64,000 nt of DNA, from NCBI GenBank assembly GCA_023362775.1, contig JALMGJ010000012.1:17497501-17561500 (forward strand), in the 5' to 3' direction. A model generated the notes under the pieces. It was not told the DNA's origin. It was given only the letters and a program-made list of their open reading frames with translations, and ran no database searches. How positions within the stretch are numbered: position 1 is the first letter of the stretch; each line of letters begins with the position of its first letter. This document shows positions 10,690 to 21,154 of this stretch, in pieces. A program made the position numbers and the translations under genes. The stretch comes from Charina bottae (Eukaryota; Chordata; Lepidosauria; Squamata; Charinaidae).

Positions 10690-11370
10690 AGAGGACAGCC
10701 TTCCACTGAAAAGGCTGTTAAAACTTAACCCCTCTATTTCAAGGCATCTTGTGTGGTGCAAGACCATCTTGAGGATACGATTCACAGTGAAAGAGAGCAG
10801 AGCTATAAAGTTTCTTATCTGTGCTTTCCCCCATGACTGTGATCCATCAGTTTGGCTAACAGGCATGAAGCTGGAGGAATCAACCAATAAGGACTGAGCT
10901 CTGTCCTCAACTAATGTTGCAAAGGAAGAGCAATATTGGTTATGAGTGGCTGTGGCTGGGGCCACCTGGAAATAACCCATGGAATATGCAAAACAATGTA
11001 CAAGTGGGCAAAATGGCACTGGACATGCCCCAAAGTAGTAAAAATTGTACAAAATATAGAGTAGCAATGCAATACTCCTTGTTGGCAGAACCAGCAATGG
11101 TTCTTTTTGTTGTTGTTGTTTAAATCAATCTTCAGCGCAGGACAGGATTAGCACTGTCTCATGAGAGACTTAATATGTCTCTCCTTGTCTTTTAAAAATG
11201 TCTAGCACTCTTTCAAAAGACTGCTAAACACATGTACAGTATATAAGGAGCCTGTGTAAGTCCTGAGAAACGCTTTGGAAGGCGCCAATCAGACATTATG
11301 TGGGCAGATGCTCCTGAGAAAACCAGGTGTCCAGTCTCTCCTGCAGACCAAGCTCAAATGCTCTGCAAAA
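10690..11370. other. Unassigned non-coding DNA
   Basis: A short TTG run lies near 11110. Nothing else recognised. Confidence 0.4.
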
Positions 11371-11374
11371 AAAC

Positions 11375-11613
11375 TTTTCTTTTTTTAAAATCCATTCAAT
11401 CGTGTCCAATTCTCAGATACTGCCTGGACAAGTCCCTGCAGTTTTCTTGGCGAGGTTTTTCAGAAGTGGTTTGCCCTTGCCTCCTTCCTAGGGCTGAGAG
11501 AAAGTGACTGGCCCAAGGTCAGCCAGCTGGCTTTGCGCCTAAGGCGGGACTAGAACTCACGGTCTCCCGGTTTCTAGCTTGATGCCTTAACCACTACACC
11601 AAACTGGCTCTGT
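11375..11613 (-). mobile_element. tRNA-derived SINE
   Basis: On the minus strand it starts agccagtttggtgtagtgg, a tRNA-like A-box region, followed by gagttctagtcccgccttag, a B-box-like region. The body includes ttgggccagtcactttctct. The same family is at 9888, 25847, 32084 and 44930. Confidence 0.8.
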
Positions 11614-11639
11614 ATAGTGATCATACAGGGGGGCATACC

Positions 11640-12275
11640 ACTAGCAGTCTAGAGTGGGCGACAGAAACTAGATGGATTCCAGCCCCTAAACACATCACCA
11701 TCATGATGTTAATGATAGATCATATCTATAACAACATTTGTTGGGAGGAGGAATAAAACATTACTTTGAAGCTGAGTAGTTAAAGACAATATTAAGTTGC
11801 CTCATCAATAGGCTAGGGATGAGACAAAGACAACACCATGAGCATGTGTCCCAGTAAATGGTTACTGGGCATGATAAGGCTGGAGTTAGGGGACATGAGG
11901 TTAAGCCGTCTGGTTCAAGCATATATATTTACATGGATGTGCATTCTCTTACCCAACAGAGTTACTTTCTAGAGATATAGGGGAAGTAGCTAAAAAAAAT
12001 GGATGAACAGCATTTAGCAACTGACATGATCATAAATATATCCATGCTAAGTATTTTTGCTATGAACCTCTGGATTTTCCTCCAGTACTGTGATGGCCAA
12101 AGATAATCAATCTAATCCAGTACATTAAGTTTAGTATTTTCTGTTAATGGTCATTTCCTCATTAGCAATTTATGATGTCTTACACTGTCTCTCAACCATT
12201 ATTGTAGCAATATAAATCTTTTTTTGCATTTGATTTTTTTATAGCCCAGTGTAGCTGCACCAGCTAATATGTACT
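11640..12275. other. Unassigned non-coding DNA
   Basis: Nothing recognised. Confidence 0.4.
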
Positions 12276-12360
12276 GAATATTTATTTATTTTATTTATTT
12301 ATCTTATTTATACCCCGCCTATCCCCTCCCTAATGGAGGGCTCTAGGCGGCTTACATTCA
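12276..12360 (-). repeat. L2-type 3' terminus, minus orientation
   Basis: (attt)n followed by ataccccgcctatcccctcc and gctctaggcggctta, the reversed terminus of L2-type elements and of the SINEs that use their tails. Confidence 0.7.
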
Positions 12361-12419
12361 TGTAAATTCATATATTATACAATCATATATATACTACACA
12401 ATGTTACCGCGCGATAGGG

Positions 12420-12612
12420 AGGAGGTGAAGGAACTGGCTCTTCAGCTGCAGGCATCGGACTACATGCCCCAGAATGCCTCGCTCCGCGCCGGCTGCTGAC
12501 GTCCAGGAAGTTGTTGTTCCGGATCCGTCGTCCTCCACCGCCATTGTCGGGATTCCCCAGGTCTTCTTGGTTCGAGGACGACCCTCCGACGGACGCCAGA
12601 AAATTGACCCAC
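12420..12612. promoter_or_regulatory. CpG-rich segment with ZNF143-like motif
   Basis: This short stretch is much richer in CpG than its surroundings. It contains actacatgccccagaatgcc followed by tcgc, close to the known ZNF143/STAF promoter motif, then ctgacgtcc (CRE-like) and cttccgg-like ETS words (gttccggatccg). These are promoter-type words. However, it abuts an L2-type terminus on the left and a Sauria-like SINE on the right, so it may be part of a composite repeat. No downstream gene was identified. Confidence 0.3.
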
Positions 12613-12780
12613 GTAAGTGGTACCCAATTTATCTACTCGCATTCTGCTTTCGAACTGTTGGGTGGACAGAAGCCGGGGCTAGTGACGAGAGCTCACCTCG
12701 CCACGCGGTTTCGAACTGCCAACCTTGTGGTCGGCAGTCTAACGGCTCAGCGGTTTAACCCGCTGAGCCACTGTGCCCCT
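12613..12780 (-). mobile_element. Sauria-like SINE, 3'-truncated
   Basis: On the minus strand: cacagtggctcagcgggtta, then aaggttggcagttcgaa (B box), gtgagctctcgtc and gagtagataaattgggtacc. Homology with the Sauria family ends at about 12613, before the BovB-like tail. Confidence 0.75.
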
Positions 12781-13086
12781 ATAATAATACATAGAATTGC
12801 AACTCTTGTGTATGGTCAACAAAGGACAAGATTCTTTGGGCTGAGAATGGCTGTAAACATTGAGACAGATTGAATTAGCTTAGAGATGGTGAAATAGGGA
12901 ACTACAGAGGGATGGATACAGGGCCACAACTAGGGAGGGGTCAAGCGGATGATGTGCCCCTGGCACCGCGCTGGAGGGTGCGCCAAAATGACGCCAGGGG
13001 GGCGCCAAAATGACAAAATAACCCGGGGGGGGGGCGCAGAATCCATGTTTGCCCCGGGTGACACAGATCCTAGTTCCATCCCTGGA
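12781..13086. other. Unassigned DNA with G-rich tract
   Basis: At 12975-13035 there is a short duplicated word (gcgccaaaatgac) followed by a run of about ten G. No gene recognised. Confidence 0.4.
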
Positions 13087-13260
13087 TGGAAGGTAGACCA
13101 GATCAGGAAATCAACTCCACAGGAAGGCTGCAACTACTTTTATTGGGATTGGTTATAATACAGAATCTTGCAAGTCTGATTGTGCTGTACTTCCTCCTCC
13201 TTCTTATATTCCAGTGAATTAGGGAGGCATCTGCCTGAGTTGCTTCCAAATGTTACCTTC
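13087..13260. repeat. Dispersed repeat A, copy 1 (possible LTR)
   Basis: ggtagaccaga...cttttattg...acagaatcttgcaagtc...gaattagggagg is repeated at 14087-14237 and, more loosely, at 48452-48710. The shared Tttattgta word followed by cagaatcttgcaag is diagnostic. An inverted AATAAA-type signal suggests a minus-strand LTR, but the ends were not fixed. Confidence 0.5.
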
Positions 13261-14086
13261 TTGTTCTGGACTTAGAAAATTGTTTCAGCTCCTGAAACGA
13301 TTCCTGCACATTTCCATCAAGATCATCTTCCTTACTTTCTACACTTTCTTAATATGAACACTTCCCTAATTTAATTTAGGGTCAGTGGCAAATTTTGGCT
13401 GAAGCAGCACCTGACATCCCATCTCACATTGTTAATATCATATCATATTTTGTTGAATGTATTTAGTGAAGTTGGAAGAGCCAGGTAAAGAAAAGGGAGG
13501 CAAAATGAATATGTGGTACACATGTTGGGATAAAATTAGTCACAACTCTTTTGTTTACAGCATACAGAAGGTTTGGCGTAGAAGAAGATGTAGATCCATC
13601 AACTGATGCCAATCTCCTGCCTCCAGTCGACATGCTGCGTAACTCCAGGAATGGTAAGAACTTGGTGCCTTGCACAGGCTCTCTCCTGGTCCTCTGGGAA
13701 CTTCCAGGCCTGCGTAATGGTGTATCCCTGAAAATGGACCTGCAGTGGCTAAATACCATGCCAGTGAGTAGTGACTGTATCATATTGTTGTAAAACAAGC
13801 CCAAGAAATATGAAATAACTGCATATTCACAATCAATGTATCTTAATTGTTATGGAGGAGGCAACTCCTTTCTGCATGCTTAGACCAGCTGTTCATATGG
13901 ACAGAATTCTTTCCCAGAGTGACTGATAGTATACGATAATATAGGGAGGGTAGGTGGAGAAGTTTATTGGCAGACTGGACCATATGGAGAACCGTATTTA
14001 AAAGTCAGAGACAGGCAAATCTTATTCCATTAGGCCCCTTTCCCCTAGCTAGTTCCCTGAATGGTTTCTGTCAGCCCAACAAGGTA
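13261..14086. other. Unassigned DNA
   Basis: An open frame at 13551-13793 starts after a pyrimidine-AG and could be read as an exon, but no protein family was recognised and no partner exon was found. Confidence 0.35.
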
Positions 14087-14237
14087 GACCAGACTAAGAA
14101 ACCAATGCCATATAAGTCAGGACAATTTTTATTGTAACAGCTGTAGTGACAGAATCTTGCAAGTCCAAACGTGCTTTCCCCTCCCTCCCTTTAACTTCAT
14201 GTGAACTAGGAAGGAGCTTGTCTGAGATGTTTTCTCA
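14087..14237. repeat. Dispersed repeat A, copy 2 left part
   Basis: Same order of motifs as copy 1 (ggtagaccaga, tttttattgtaacagc, cagaatcttgcaagtcc). The repeat is interrupted by the L2-type 3' end at 14238-14744 and seems to resume at about 14745-14870 (ctcttcctcctgtcc), matching 48660-48710. Confidence 0.5.
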
Positions 14238-14694
14238 AGCTATTTTAAGCCCTACATGGCATGGGACCAGGCTACCTGAGGGACTGTCTCATCCCCATAA
14301 CATCGAACCATCCCACTCGGTCATGCAGAGAGGGCATGCTGCGGACCCCGTCGGTAAGGGAATTTCACCTGGCGCGGTCTAGAAGGTAGGCCTTCTCTGC
14401 GGTGGCGCCCGCCCTTTGGAACATGCTACCCCCGGAGGTGAGGCAGGCCCCATCGCTCCCGGCCTTCAGAAAGAACTTAAAGACCTGGTTCTGCCGCCTT
14501 GCTTGGGATGGGGGGGGAACAGTTCCTCCTGGGGATGGCTGGTGCCATAGAGCCCTTTTAAACACAAGTTAGTCGCCTCTTGGATTTTATATTTATTCTA
14601 TGATTGTATTATATGTTATTTTAATTGCTTGATTTTTTGTAAACTGCCCAGAGTCCCCCTAGGGGGAGATGGAGCGGTGATATAAATTGAATTA

Positions 14695-14741
<47 letters not shown>

Positions 14742-14744
14742 ATA
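14238..14744 (+). mobile_element. L2-type LINE 3' end
   Basis: Contains ttaagccctacatggcatgg, gctacctgagggactg, tggaacatgctacccccgga and the terminal aactgcccagagtcccccta followed by (taaa)n to 14744. This is the 3' region of an L2-like LINE, inserted in dispersed repeat A. No intact ORF. Confidence 0.75.
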
Positions 14745-14870
14745 TTCTTGGCCCAGACTCACGCCCTGCTTATCTGACATTGCCTTGGTAGCAGCTCTTC
14801 CTCCTGTCCTTCAGGACCATTCCCTCTTCCCTCTACAGTTTCTTGTCCATGTGTCTCTCATGAAGCACAG
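14745..14870. repeat. Dispersed repeat A, copy 2 right part
   Basis: Resumes after the LINE insertion with agactcacgccctgct and ctcctgtccttcaggacc, comparable with 48640-48710. Confidence 0.35.
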
Positions 14871-16995
14871 CAACCATTTCTAGATTCCCCCAAGACTCAA
14901 AAGGCTGTCTGCCATTTAACAGGCCTCCTAATGTTCTTAACAAGATTAGGATGTATAACCTTTGTCTAAATTAGTAGGTTCATGATACCACTGGTGTGAA
15001 ATATAATATATACTTTGTTGTGTATTTTTACATAGATGCTGGTGCTGTTTCATCCTGTTTGACTTGTATATCTCTATAATACCCAAACCATTTGATAAAG
15101 TGAACTAGGATTTGTAGAGTTCAGAACTAATTGGGGAAGGGTGTTTATACAGTAACTATAATGTTCAGGACAAGATCTGAACTGCCACCAATGCAGGAAC
15201 AATATGTTCCACTGCAAAAAGATGACCTTAAATGACCCAAAATGTCTGCAGGGTGAAATCCTTGTACAGACTCACTTGCCTTTCAGAGTCTAGAACAGAA
15301 AAAGAAAAAAAAAGTAGCAAATAACCAGCCCTGTAGAGACTCTTTACTGGATTCTTAAATTTAAAGAGTCTAATATTCCACAATATATCACGAACAGAAC
15401 ATATGAAACTCGATTCCCCGAAATTTAGCAACACGTAATATTACCCATTACAAGTACAATACATAATGTAGCCAAATTTAAGCATGTAAAATGTGTTGCT
15501 TTCAATGGGGATGTTGCATAACAAGATTTCACGTGGGTTTATTCCATGCAAATAATACATTTTATGGATTATGTATTTTTCTAAGAGTGCAGATGTGATA
15601 TAATGGCTAGGGTTTGGGACTTGGTCCACACATAAAATTCTTATTCAGCCATGAGCCCTTGAGAACAGAGAATAGTAATTTAACAAGGCCATAGCATGTG
15701 GTTTTTCAGCTACGCATTACCAGCAAGTTATGAGTTGTCTGCTCATAACATACCTACTCTGCAAAATAATATTTAGAACAGTATTATCAGATTGGGAGGT
15801 ATTTGGAGTGCCTTAAAAGTTTGTTAGGAATGTGGATGTTACAAAAATGGAAAACATAGCAAACAGTCTTACAACAAGTCACATTGGTTTATCTTTTTCA
15901 ATATTAACTATTGACTTGGACACAGCTTTTCAGGATTTTAGATGAGAATCTTTCCCAGCCCATCTAGGAAATGTTGATACCTTCTGTGTGCTGAATCTGG
16001 GATCTTTTGCACTGAGGTCAAATAGTTTGTCCCAAAGCAATGATATTCTACAGATGGGGCTCTCAGATCTTAGACAGCAGTGACATGACCAGCACCTTCT
16101 TTTTTGCAGGCAAGGAACTGAGGAACAAGAAAGCATTGACTTCTCTCTGTCTACTTCCTAAAAGTTTTTATTTTTTTAAAAAATCTTTCCTACTGCTCCT
16201 TTCAGCTTGGAATGAGAAGAAAGAGAGCTTGGAGATTATGGGGTCCTTTGGATCTGATGCTTCTTCTACCCTATCCTCTGGCCAAGATCCACCATACCTC
16301 TTTCAGGGCTTTCTGAGGTCAGAATGTCTTGATCATATGAAAACACTGACAGACACAATAAGGAACTGAATGTCAGATTTCCCACACCAAGGTCATATTC
16401 TCTTTCTGACCTTGAAGGCATCTTATTGTCCTGTGCGGGAGCCTGGGGCCACAAAACTTCAAATAACTTATGAAATAAATATACAGTATTTAGTGTTCAC
16501 TGGAAAAAAAAATCACATATAGAAACTATAAGATCTGGAGTGAATACTGTATATATGAAATCTCTATACAATTAAGTAGACACATAACTAATTTTTTCTC
16601 CTTATCCTGCCTTTCTATTGAATTGGCAAGCCACCACCAGCTGTTCCCAGTAGAGGATAAATCCAGCCTGCCTCTTCTCCAAGAGGTTCTCACTAACAGC
16701 ATTTGCAAACCGATTTCCAATGCTGGCTCAAAGAGTGGGGCATGGCAGGCAGCTGATTGTCCAACTGAAAAAGAAAACTCAGGAGTAATGCACAAGCAGC
16801 CATGCTGCCTCTTGATACAAGGCATATGGGGAGGAAAGGCTCTTTTGCTGGAGACATGGTCCTAGCATTTTCACTTATCTAGCATGCTACAATGCTTGAG
16901 CTATGAGACCTTGAAGAGTAGATCACTTGAATGCATTTCTGGATATGCTCTCAGAAATTTCCTTCTGCTACCTTGGCTAAATTAAATTATATATA
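14871..16995. other. Unassigned non-coding DNA
   Basis: About 2.1 kb with no recognisable exon, RNA gene or repeat boundary. Short frames (for example 16040-16369) have no motif I recognise. Confidence 0.45.
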
Positions 16996-16999
16996 CTGT

Positions 17000-17044
17000 A
17001 TGTTTGTGTGTGTGTGTGTCTGTGTGTGTGTATGTATGTGTGTA

Positions 17045-17077
<33 letters not shown>

Positions 17078-17151
17078 ATATGTATGTGTATGTGTATGTG
17101 TATGTGTATGTATGTATGTATGTATGTATGTATGTATGTATATATATATAT
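17000..17151. repeat. (TG)n/(TATG)n microsatellite
   Basis: Runs of tg, then tatg, then ta, immediately upstream of the BovB 5' end. Open frames here are repeat artefacts. Confidence 0.95.
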
Positions 17152-20100
17152 CTCCAGCAAAGGAGATCGTTACCTTGTCGTGGTGCTGGAGCTTGAGCAC
17201 CTCAGTGAAACCATGAGCTAAACCGTGAAGGGACACCCAAGACGGGAAGGTCGTGGCAGAGAGGTCAGACTAAATACGATCCCTGGGGAAGGTAATGGCA
17301 ACCCACCCCAGTATTCTTGCCATGAAAACTAAATGGATCAGTACAACCAAAGATATGTCGGTATACCATCGGAAGATGGGACTCCCAGGTCGGAAGATGG
17401 TCAAAATGCTACTGGGGAGGAACAGAGGATACGTTCAACTAGCCCCAGATGTGATGACGCAGCTAGCTCAAAGCCGAAAGGACGGCTAGTGGCCGACGGT
17501 GCTGGTGGTGAACGACGAATCCGGTGTTCTAAAGATCAACACACCATAGGAACCTGGAATGTAAGATCTATGAGCCAGGGCAAATTGGATGTGGTTATTG
17601 GTGAGATGTCAAGATTAAATATAGACATTTTAGGTGTCAGTGAACTGAAATGGACTGGGATGGGCCACTTCACATCAGATGACCACCAGATCTACTACTG
17701 TGGACAAGAGGACCACAGAAGAAATGGAGTAGCCTTCATAATTAATAATAAAGTGGCTAAAGCAGTGCTTGGATACAATCCAAAAAACGATAGAATGATC
17801 TCAATTCGAATTCAGGGTAAGCCATTTAACATCACAGTGATCCAAATATACGCCCCAACCACAGATGCTGAAGAAGCAGAAGTAGATCAGTTCTATGAGG
17901 ATCTGCAGCACCTACTAGATAATACACCAAAAAGAGATGTTATTTTCATTACAGGAGACTGGAATGCTAAGGTGGGTAGTCAGACGACACCTGGAATTAC
18001 AGGCAAGCATGGTCTGGGAGAACAAAATGAAGCAGGACATAGGCTGATAGAATTTTGCCAAGACAACTCACTGTGCATAACAAACACTCTCTTCCAACAA
18101 CCTAAAAGACGACTTTATACATGGACTTCACCAGATGGTCGACACCGAAATCAGATTGACTACATCCTTTGCAGCCAAAGGTGGCGGACATCTATACAGT
18201 CGGTAAAAACAAGACCTGGAGCTGACTGTAGTTCAGATCACGAACTTCTTATTGCAAAATTTAGAATCAGACTAAAGAGAATAGGGAAGACCCACAGATC
18301 AGTTAGATATGAGCTCACTAATATTCCTAAGGAATATACAGTGGAGGTGAAGAATAGATTTAAGGGACTAGATTTAGTAGATAGGGTCCCGGAAGAACTA
18401 TGGACAGAAGTTCGCAACATTGTTCAGGAGGCGGCAACAAAAAACGTCCCAAAGAAAAAGAAAACCAAGAAGGCAAGATGGCTGTCTGCTGAAACACTGG
18501 AAGTAGCCCAAGAAAGAAGGAAAGCAAAAGGCAACAGTGATAGGGGGAGATATGCCCAATTAAATGCAAAATTCCAGAGGTTAGCCAGAAGAGATAAAGA
18601 ATTATTTTTAAACAAGCAATGTGCGGAAGTGGAAGAAGACAATAGAATAGGAAGGACAAGAGAGCTCTTCCAGAAAATTAGAAACATCGGAGGTAAATTC
18701 CAGGCAAAAATGGGTATGATCAAAAACAAAGATGGTAAGGACCTAACAGAAGCAGAAGAGATCAAGAAAAGGTGGCAAGAATATACGGAAGATCTGTATA
18801 GGAAGGATAATAATATTGGAGATAGCTTTGACGGTGTGGTCAGTGAGTTAGAGCCAGACATCCTGAAGAGTGAGGTTGAATGGGCCTTAAGAAGCATTGC
18901 TAATAACAAGGCAGCAGGAGACGATGGTATCCCAGCTGAACTGTTTAAAATCTTGCAAGATGATGCTGTCAAGGTGATGCATGCCATATGCCAGCAAATT
19001 TGGAAAACACAAGAATGGCCATCAGATTGGAAAAAATCAACTTATATCCCCATACCAAAAAAGGGAAGCACTAAAGAATGTTCAAACTATCGAACAGTGG
19101 CACTTATTTCACATGCCAGTAAGGTAATGCTCAAGATCTTGCAAGGTAGACTCCAGCAATTCATGGAGCAAGAATTGCCAGATGTACAAGCTGGGTTTAG
19201 AAAAGGCAGAGGAACTAGAGACCAAATTGCCAATATCCGCTGGATAATGGAGAAAGCCAGGGAATTTCAGAAAAACATCTATTTCTGTTTTATTGACTAT
19301 TCTAAACCCTTTGACTGTGTGGATCATAACAAATTGTGGCAAGTTCTTGGTGGTATGGGGATACCAAGTCATCTTGTCTGCCTCCTGAGGAATCTGTATA
19401 ACGACCAAGTAGCAACGGTAAGAACAGAGCACGGAACAACGGACTGGTTTAAGATTGGGAAAGGAGTACGGCAGGGCTGTATACTCTCACCCTACCTATT
19501 CAACCTGTACGCAGAACACATCATGCGACATGCTGGGCTTGAGGAATCCAAGGCTGGAGTTAAAATCGCTGGAAGAAACATTAACAATCTCAGATATGCA
19601 GATGATACCACTTTGATGGCTGAAAGCGAGGAGGAATTGAGGAGCCTTATGACGAAGGTGAAAGAAGAAAGTGCAAAAGCTGGGTTGCAGTTAAACCTCA
19701 AAAAAACCAAGATTATGGCAACGAGCTTGATTGATGACTGGCAAATAGAGGGAGAAAAAGTGGAGGCAGTGACAGACTTTGTATTTCTAGGCGCAAAGAT
19801 TACTGCAGACGCTGACTGCAGCCAGGAAATCAGAAGACGTCTACTTCTTGGGAGGAGAGCAATGGCAAATCTTGATAAAATAGTTAAGAGCAGAGACATC
19901 ACACTGACAACAAAGGTCCGCATAGTTAAAGCAATGGTATTCCCTGTAGTAACCTATGGCTGTGAGAGCTGGACCATAAGGAAGGCTGAGCGAAGGAAGA
20001 TAGATGCTTTTGAACTGTGGTGTTGGAGGAAAATTCTGAGAGTGCCTTGGACTGCAAGAAGATCAAACCAGTCCATACTCCAGGAAATAAAGCCAGACTG

Positions 20101-20364
20101 CTCACTTGAGGGAATGATATTAAAGGCAAAACTGAAGTACTTTGGCCACATAATGAGAAGACAGGATACCTTGGAGAAGAAGCTGATGCTAGGGAAAGTG
20201 GAAGGCAAAAGGAAGAGGGGCCGACCAAGGGCAAGATGGATGGATGATATTCTGGAGGTGACAGACTCAACCATTGGGGAGCTGGGGATGGTGACGGCCG
20301 ACAGAAAGCTCTGGCGTGGACTGGTCCATGAAGTCACGAAGAGTCGGAAACGACTGAACGAATA

Positions 20365-20372
<8 letters not shown>
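17152..20372 (+). mobile_element. Full-length BovB (RTE) LINE, copy 1
   Basis: It starts with a 5' UTR (ctccagcaaaggagatcgtt) that is also the exact 5' end of the copy at 48972-51975, and ends with gactgaacgaataaacaaca, the BovB 3' tail. It contains one uninterrupted ORF. It sits between a (TATG)n/(TA)n and a (TA)n microsatellite, so a target duplication cannot be told apart from repeat sequence. Its tail (gagtcggaaacgactg) resembles that of the Sauria SINEs, which are known to rely on BovB. Confidence 0.95.
17333..20365 (+). CDS. BovB endonuclease/reverse transcriptase ORF
   Basis: 1010 codons without a stop. The N-terminal apurinic-type endonuclease spans roughly residues 70-305. It shows TWNVRSM (about 73-79), SELKWTGMG with the catalytic Glu, GDWNAKVGS (about 208-216), NQIDYIL and SDHELL (about 301-306). 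The reverse transcriptase follows: [10 protein letters not shown] type start, [32 protein letters not shown], motif [12 protein letters not shown] (about 652-662), [14 protein letters not shown] and [10 protein letters not shown] (about 754-763). The C-terminus has [21 protein letters not shown] and KRKRGRPRARW. Motif A reads KPFD where copy 2 and the family have KAFD; the catalytic Asp is present. The protein would nick target DNA and prime reverse transcription there. The start codon is the first Met in frame and is not proven. Confidence 0.93.

Positions 20373-20415
<43 letters not shown>
20373..20415. repeat. (TA)n microsatellite
   Basis: Uninterrupted ta repeat directly after the BovB tail. 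Confidence 0.95.
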
Positions 20416-20416
<1 letters not shown>

Positions 20417-20418
<2 letters not shown>

Positions 20419-20757
20419 AGTAAGGTTTCCCCTTCCAGTCACATCCGGCTCTTAGGGGGAGGCGCTCATCTCCGATTCTCGGCCGAGGGAGCCAGCGTTG
20501 TCCATAGACGCTTCCGTGGTCATGTGGCCAGCATGACTAAACGCCAAGGTGCATGGAACGCTGCTACCTTCCCACCGGAGTGGTACCTATTTATCTACTT
20601 GCATTTTTACGTGCTTTCGAACTGCTAGGTTGGCAGGAACTGGGCGAGAACGAGAGCTCACCCCGTTACGCGGTGCTTCTGGGTCTCGAAATCTTGACTT
20701 GCCATCCTTTTCTTCGACAGTCGGTAGTCTTAACCGTTACACCACTGCACCGCCCAT
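20417..20757 (-). mobile_element. Sauria SINE, divergent copy
   Basis: Reading the minus strand: tRNA-like head at the right edge, body gtagataaataggtaccactc, and a tail ending ggggaaacctt. More divergent than the other copies. Confidence 0.85.
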
Positions 20758-20773
20758 GTGTATGTATGTGTTT

Positions 20774-21094
20774 GGGCGCGATGGCTCAGCTGGTAAGATG
20801 CCAGGCTTGTCGATCGGAAGATCGCAAGTTCGGAGGTTCGAGACCTGAGCCCCGCGTGATGGAGTGAGCTCCTGCACTCACCCCAGCTCTTGCCAACCTA
20901 GCAATTCGAAAGCATGCAAATGCAAGTAGATTAATAGGTACCACTTCAGTGGGAAGGTAACAGTGTTCCACGCGCGTCATGCTGGCCACATGACCATGGA
21001 AGTGTCTTCGGACAACGCTGGCTCTTCGGCTAACAAACGATGAGCACTGGCCCCTAAAGTCGGACACGACTCTGCAGGGGAACCTTTACCTTTA
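20774..21094 (+). mobile_element. Sauria SINE
   Basis: Head gcgatggctcagctggtaag, B-box cggaggttcgagacc, body ccagctcttgccaacctagc and tail agtcggacacgactctgcag then gaacctttaccttta. The tail word agtcggacacgactg resembles the BovB tail. Confidence 0.92.
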
Positions 21095-21101
21095 TGCATA
21101 T

Positions 21102-21103
<2 letters not shown>

Positions 21104-21132
<29 letters not shown>

Positions 21133-21152
21133 TGGTACATACACACACATAC
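21104..21152. repeat. (CA)n microsatellite
   Basis: Two ca runs with short interruptions. Confidence 0.9.
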
Positions 21153-21154
21153 AC

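Noticed and set aside
10425..10709. 94-codon frame with internal peptide repeats
   Set aside because: It is the translated 31-bp tandem repeat inside a hAT-type miniature element.
13551..13793. Open frame after a pyrimidine tract and AG, with GTAAGA at about 13655, resembling an exon
   Set aside because: No protein family recognised, no partner exon in phase, and it lies between two copies of an LTR-like repeat.
17000..17236. Cys/Val-rich frames (VCVCVC)
   Set aside because: Translation of the TG/TATG microsatellite.
18424..18987. Minus-strand frame of 187 codons, also present antisense in BovB copy 2
   Set aside because: It is the shadow of the conserved BovB ORF on the opposite strand.
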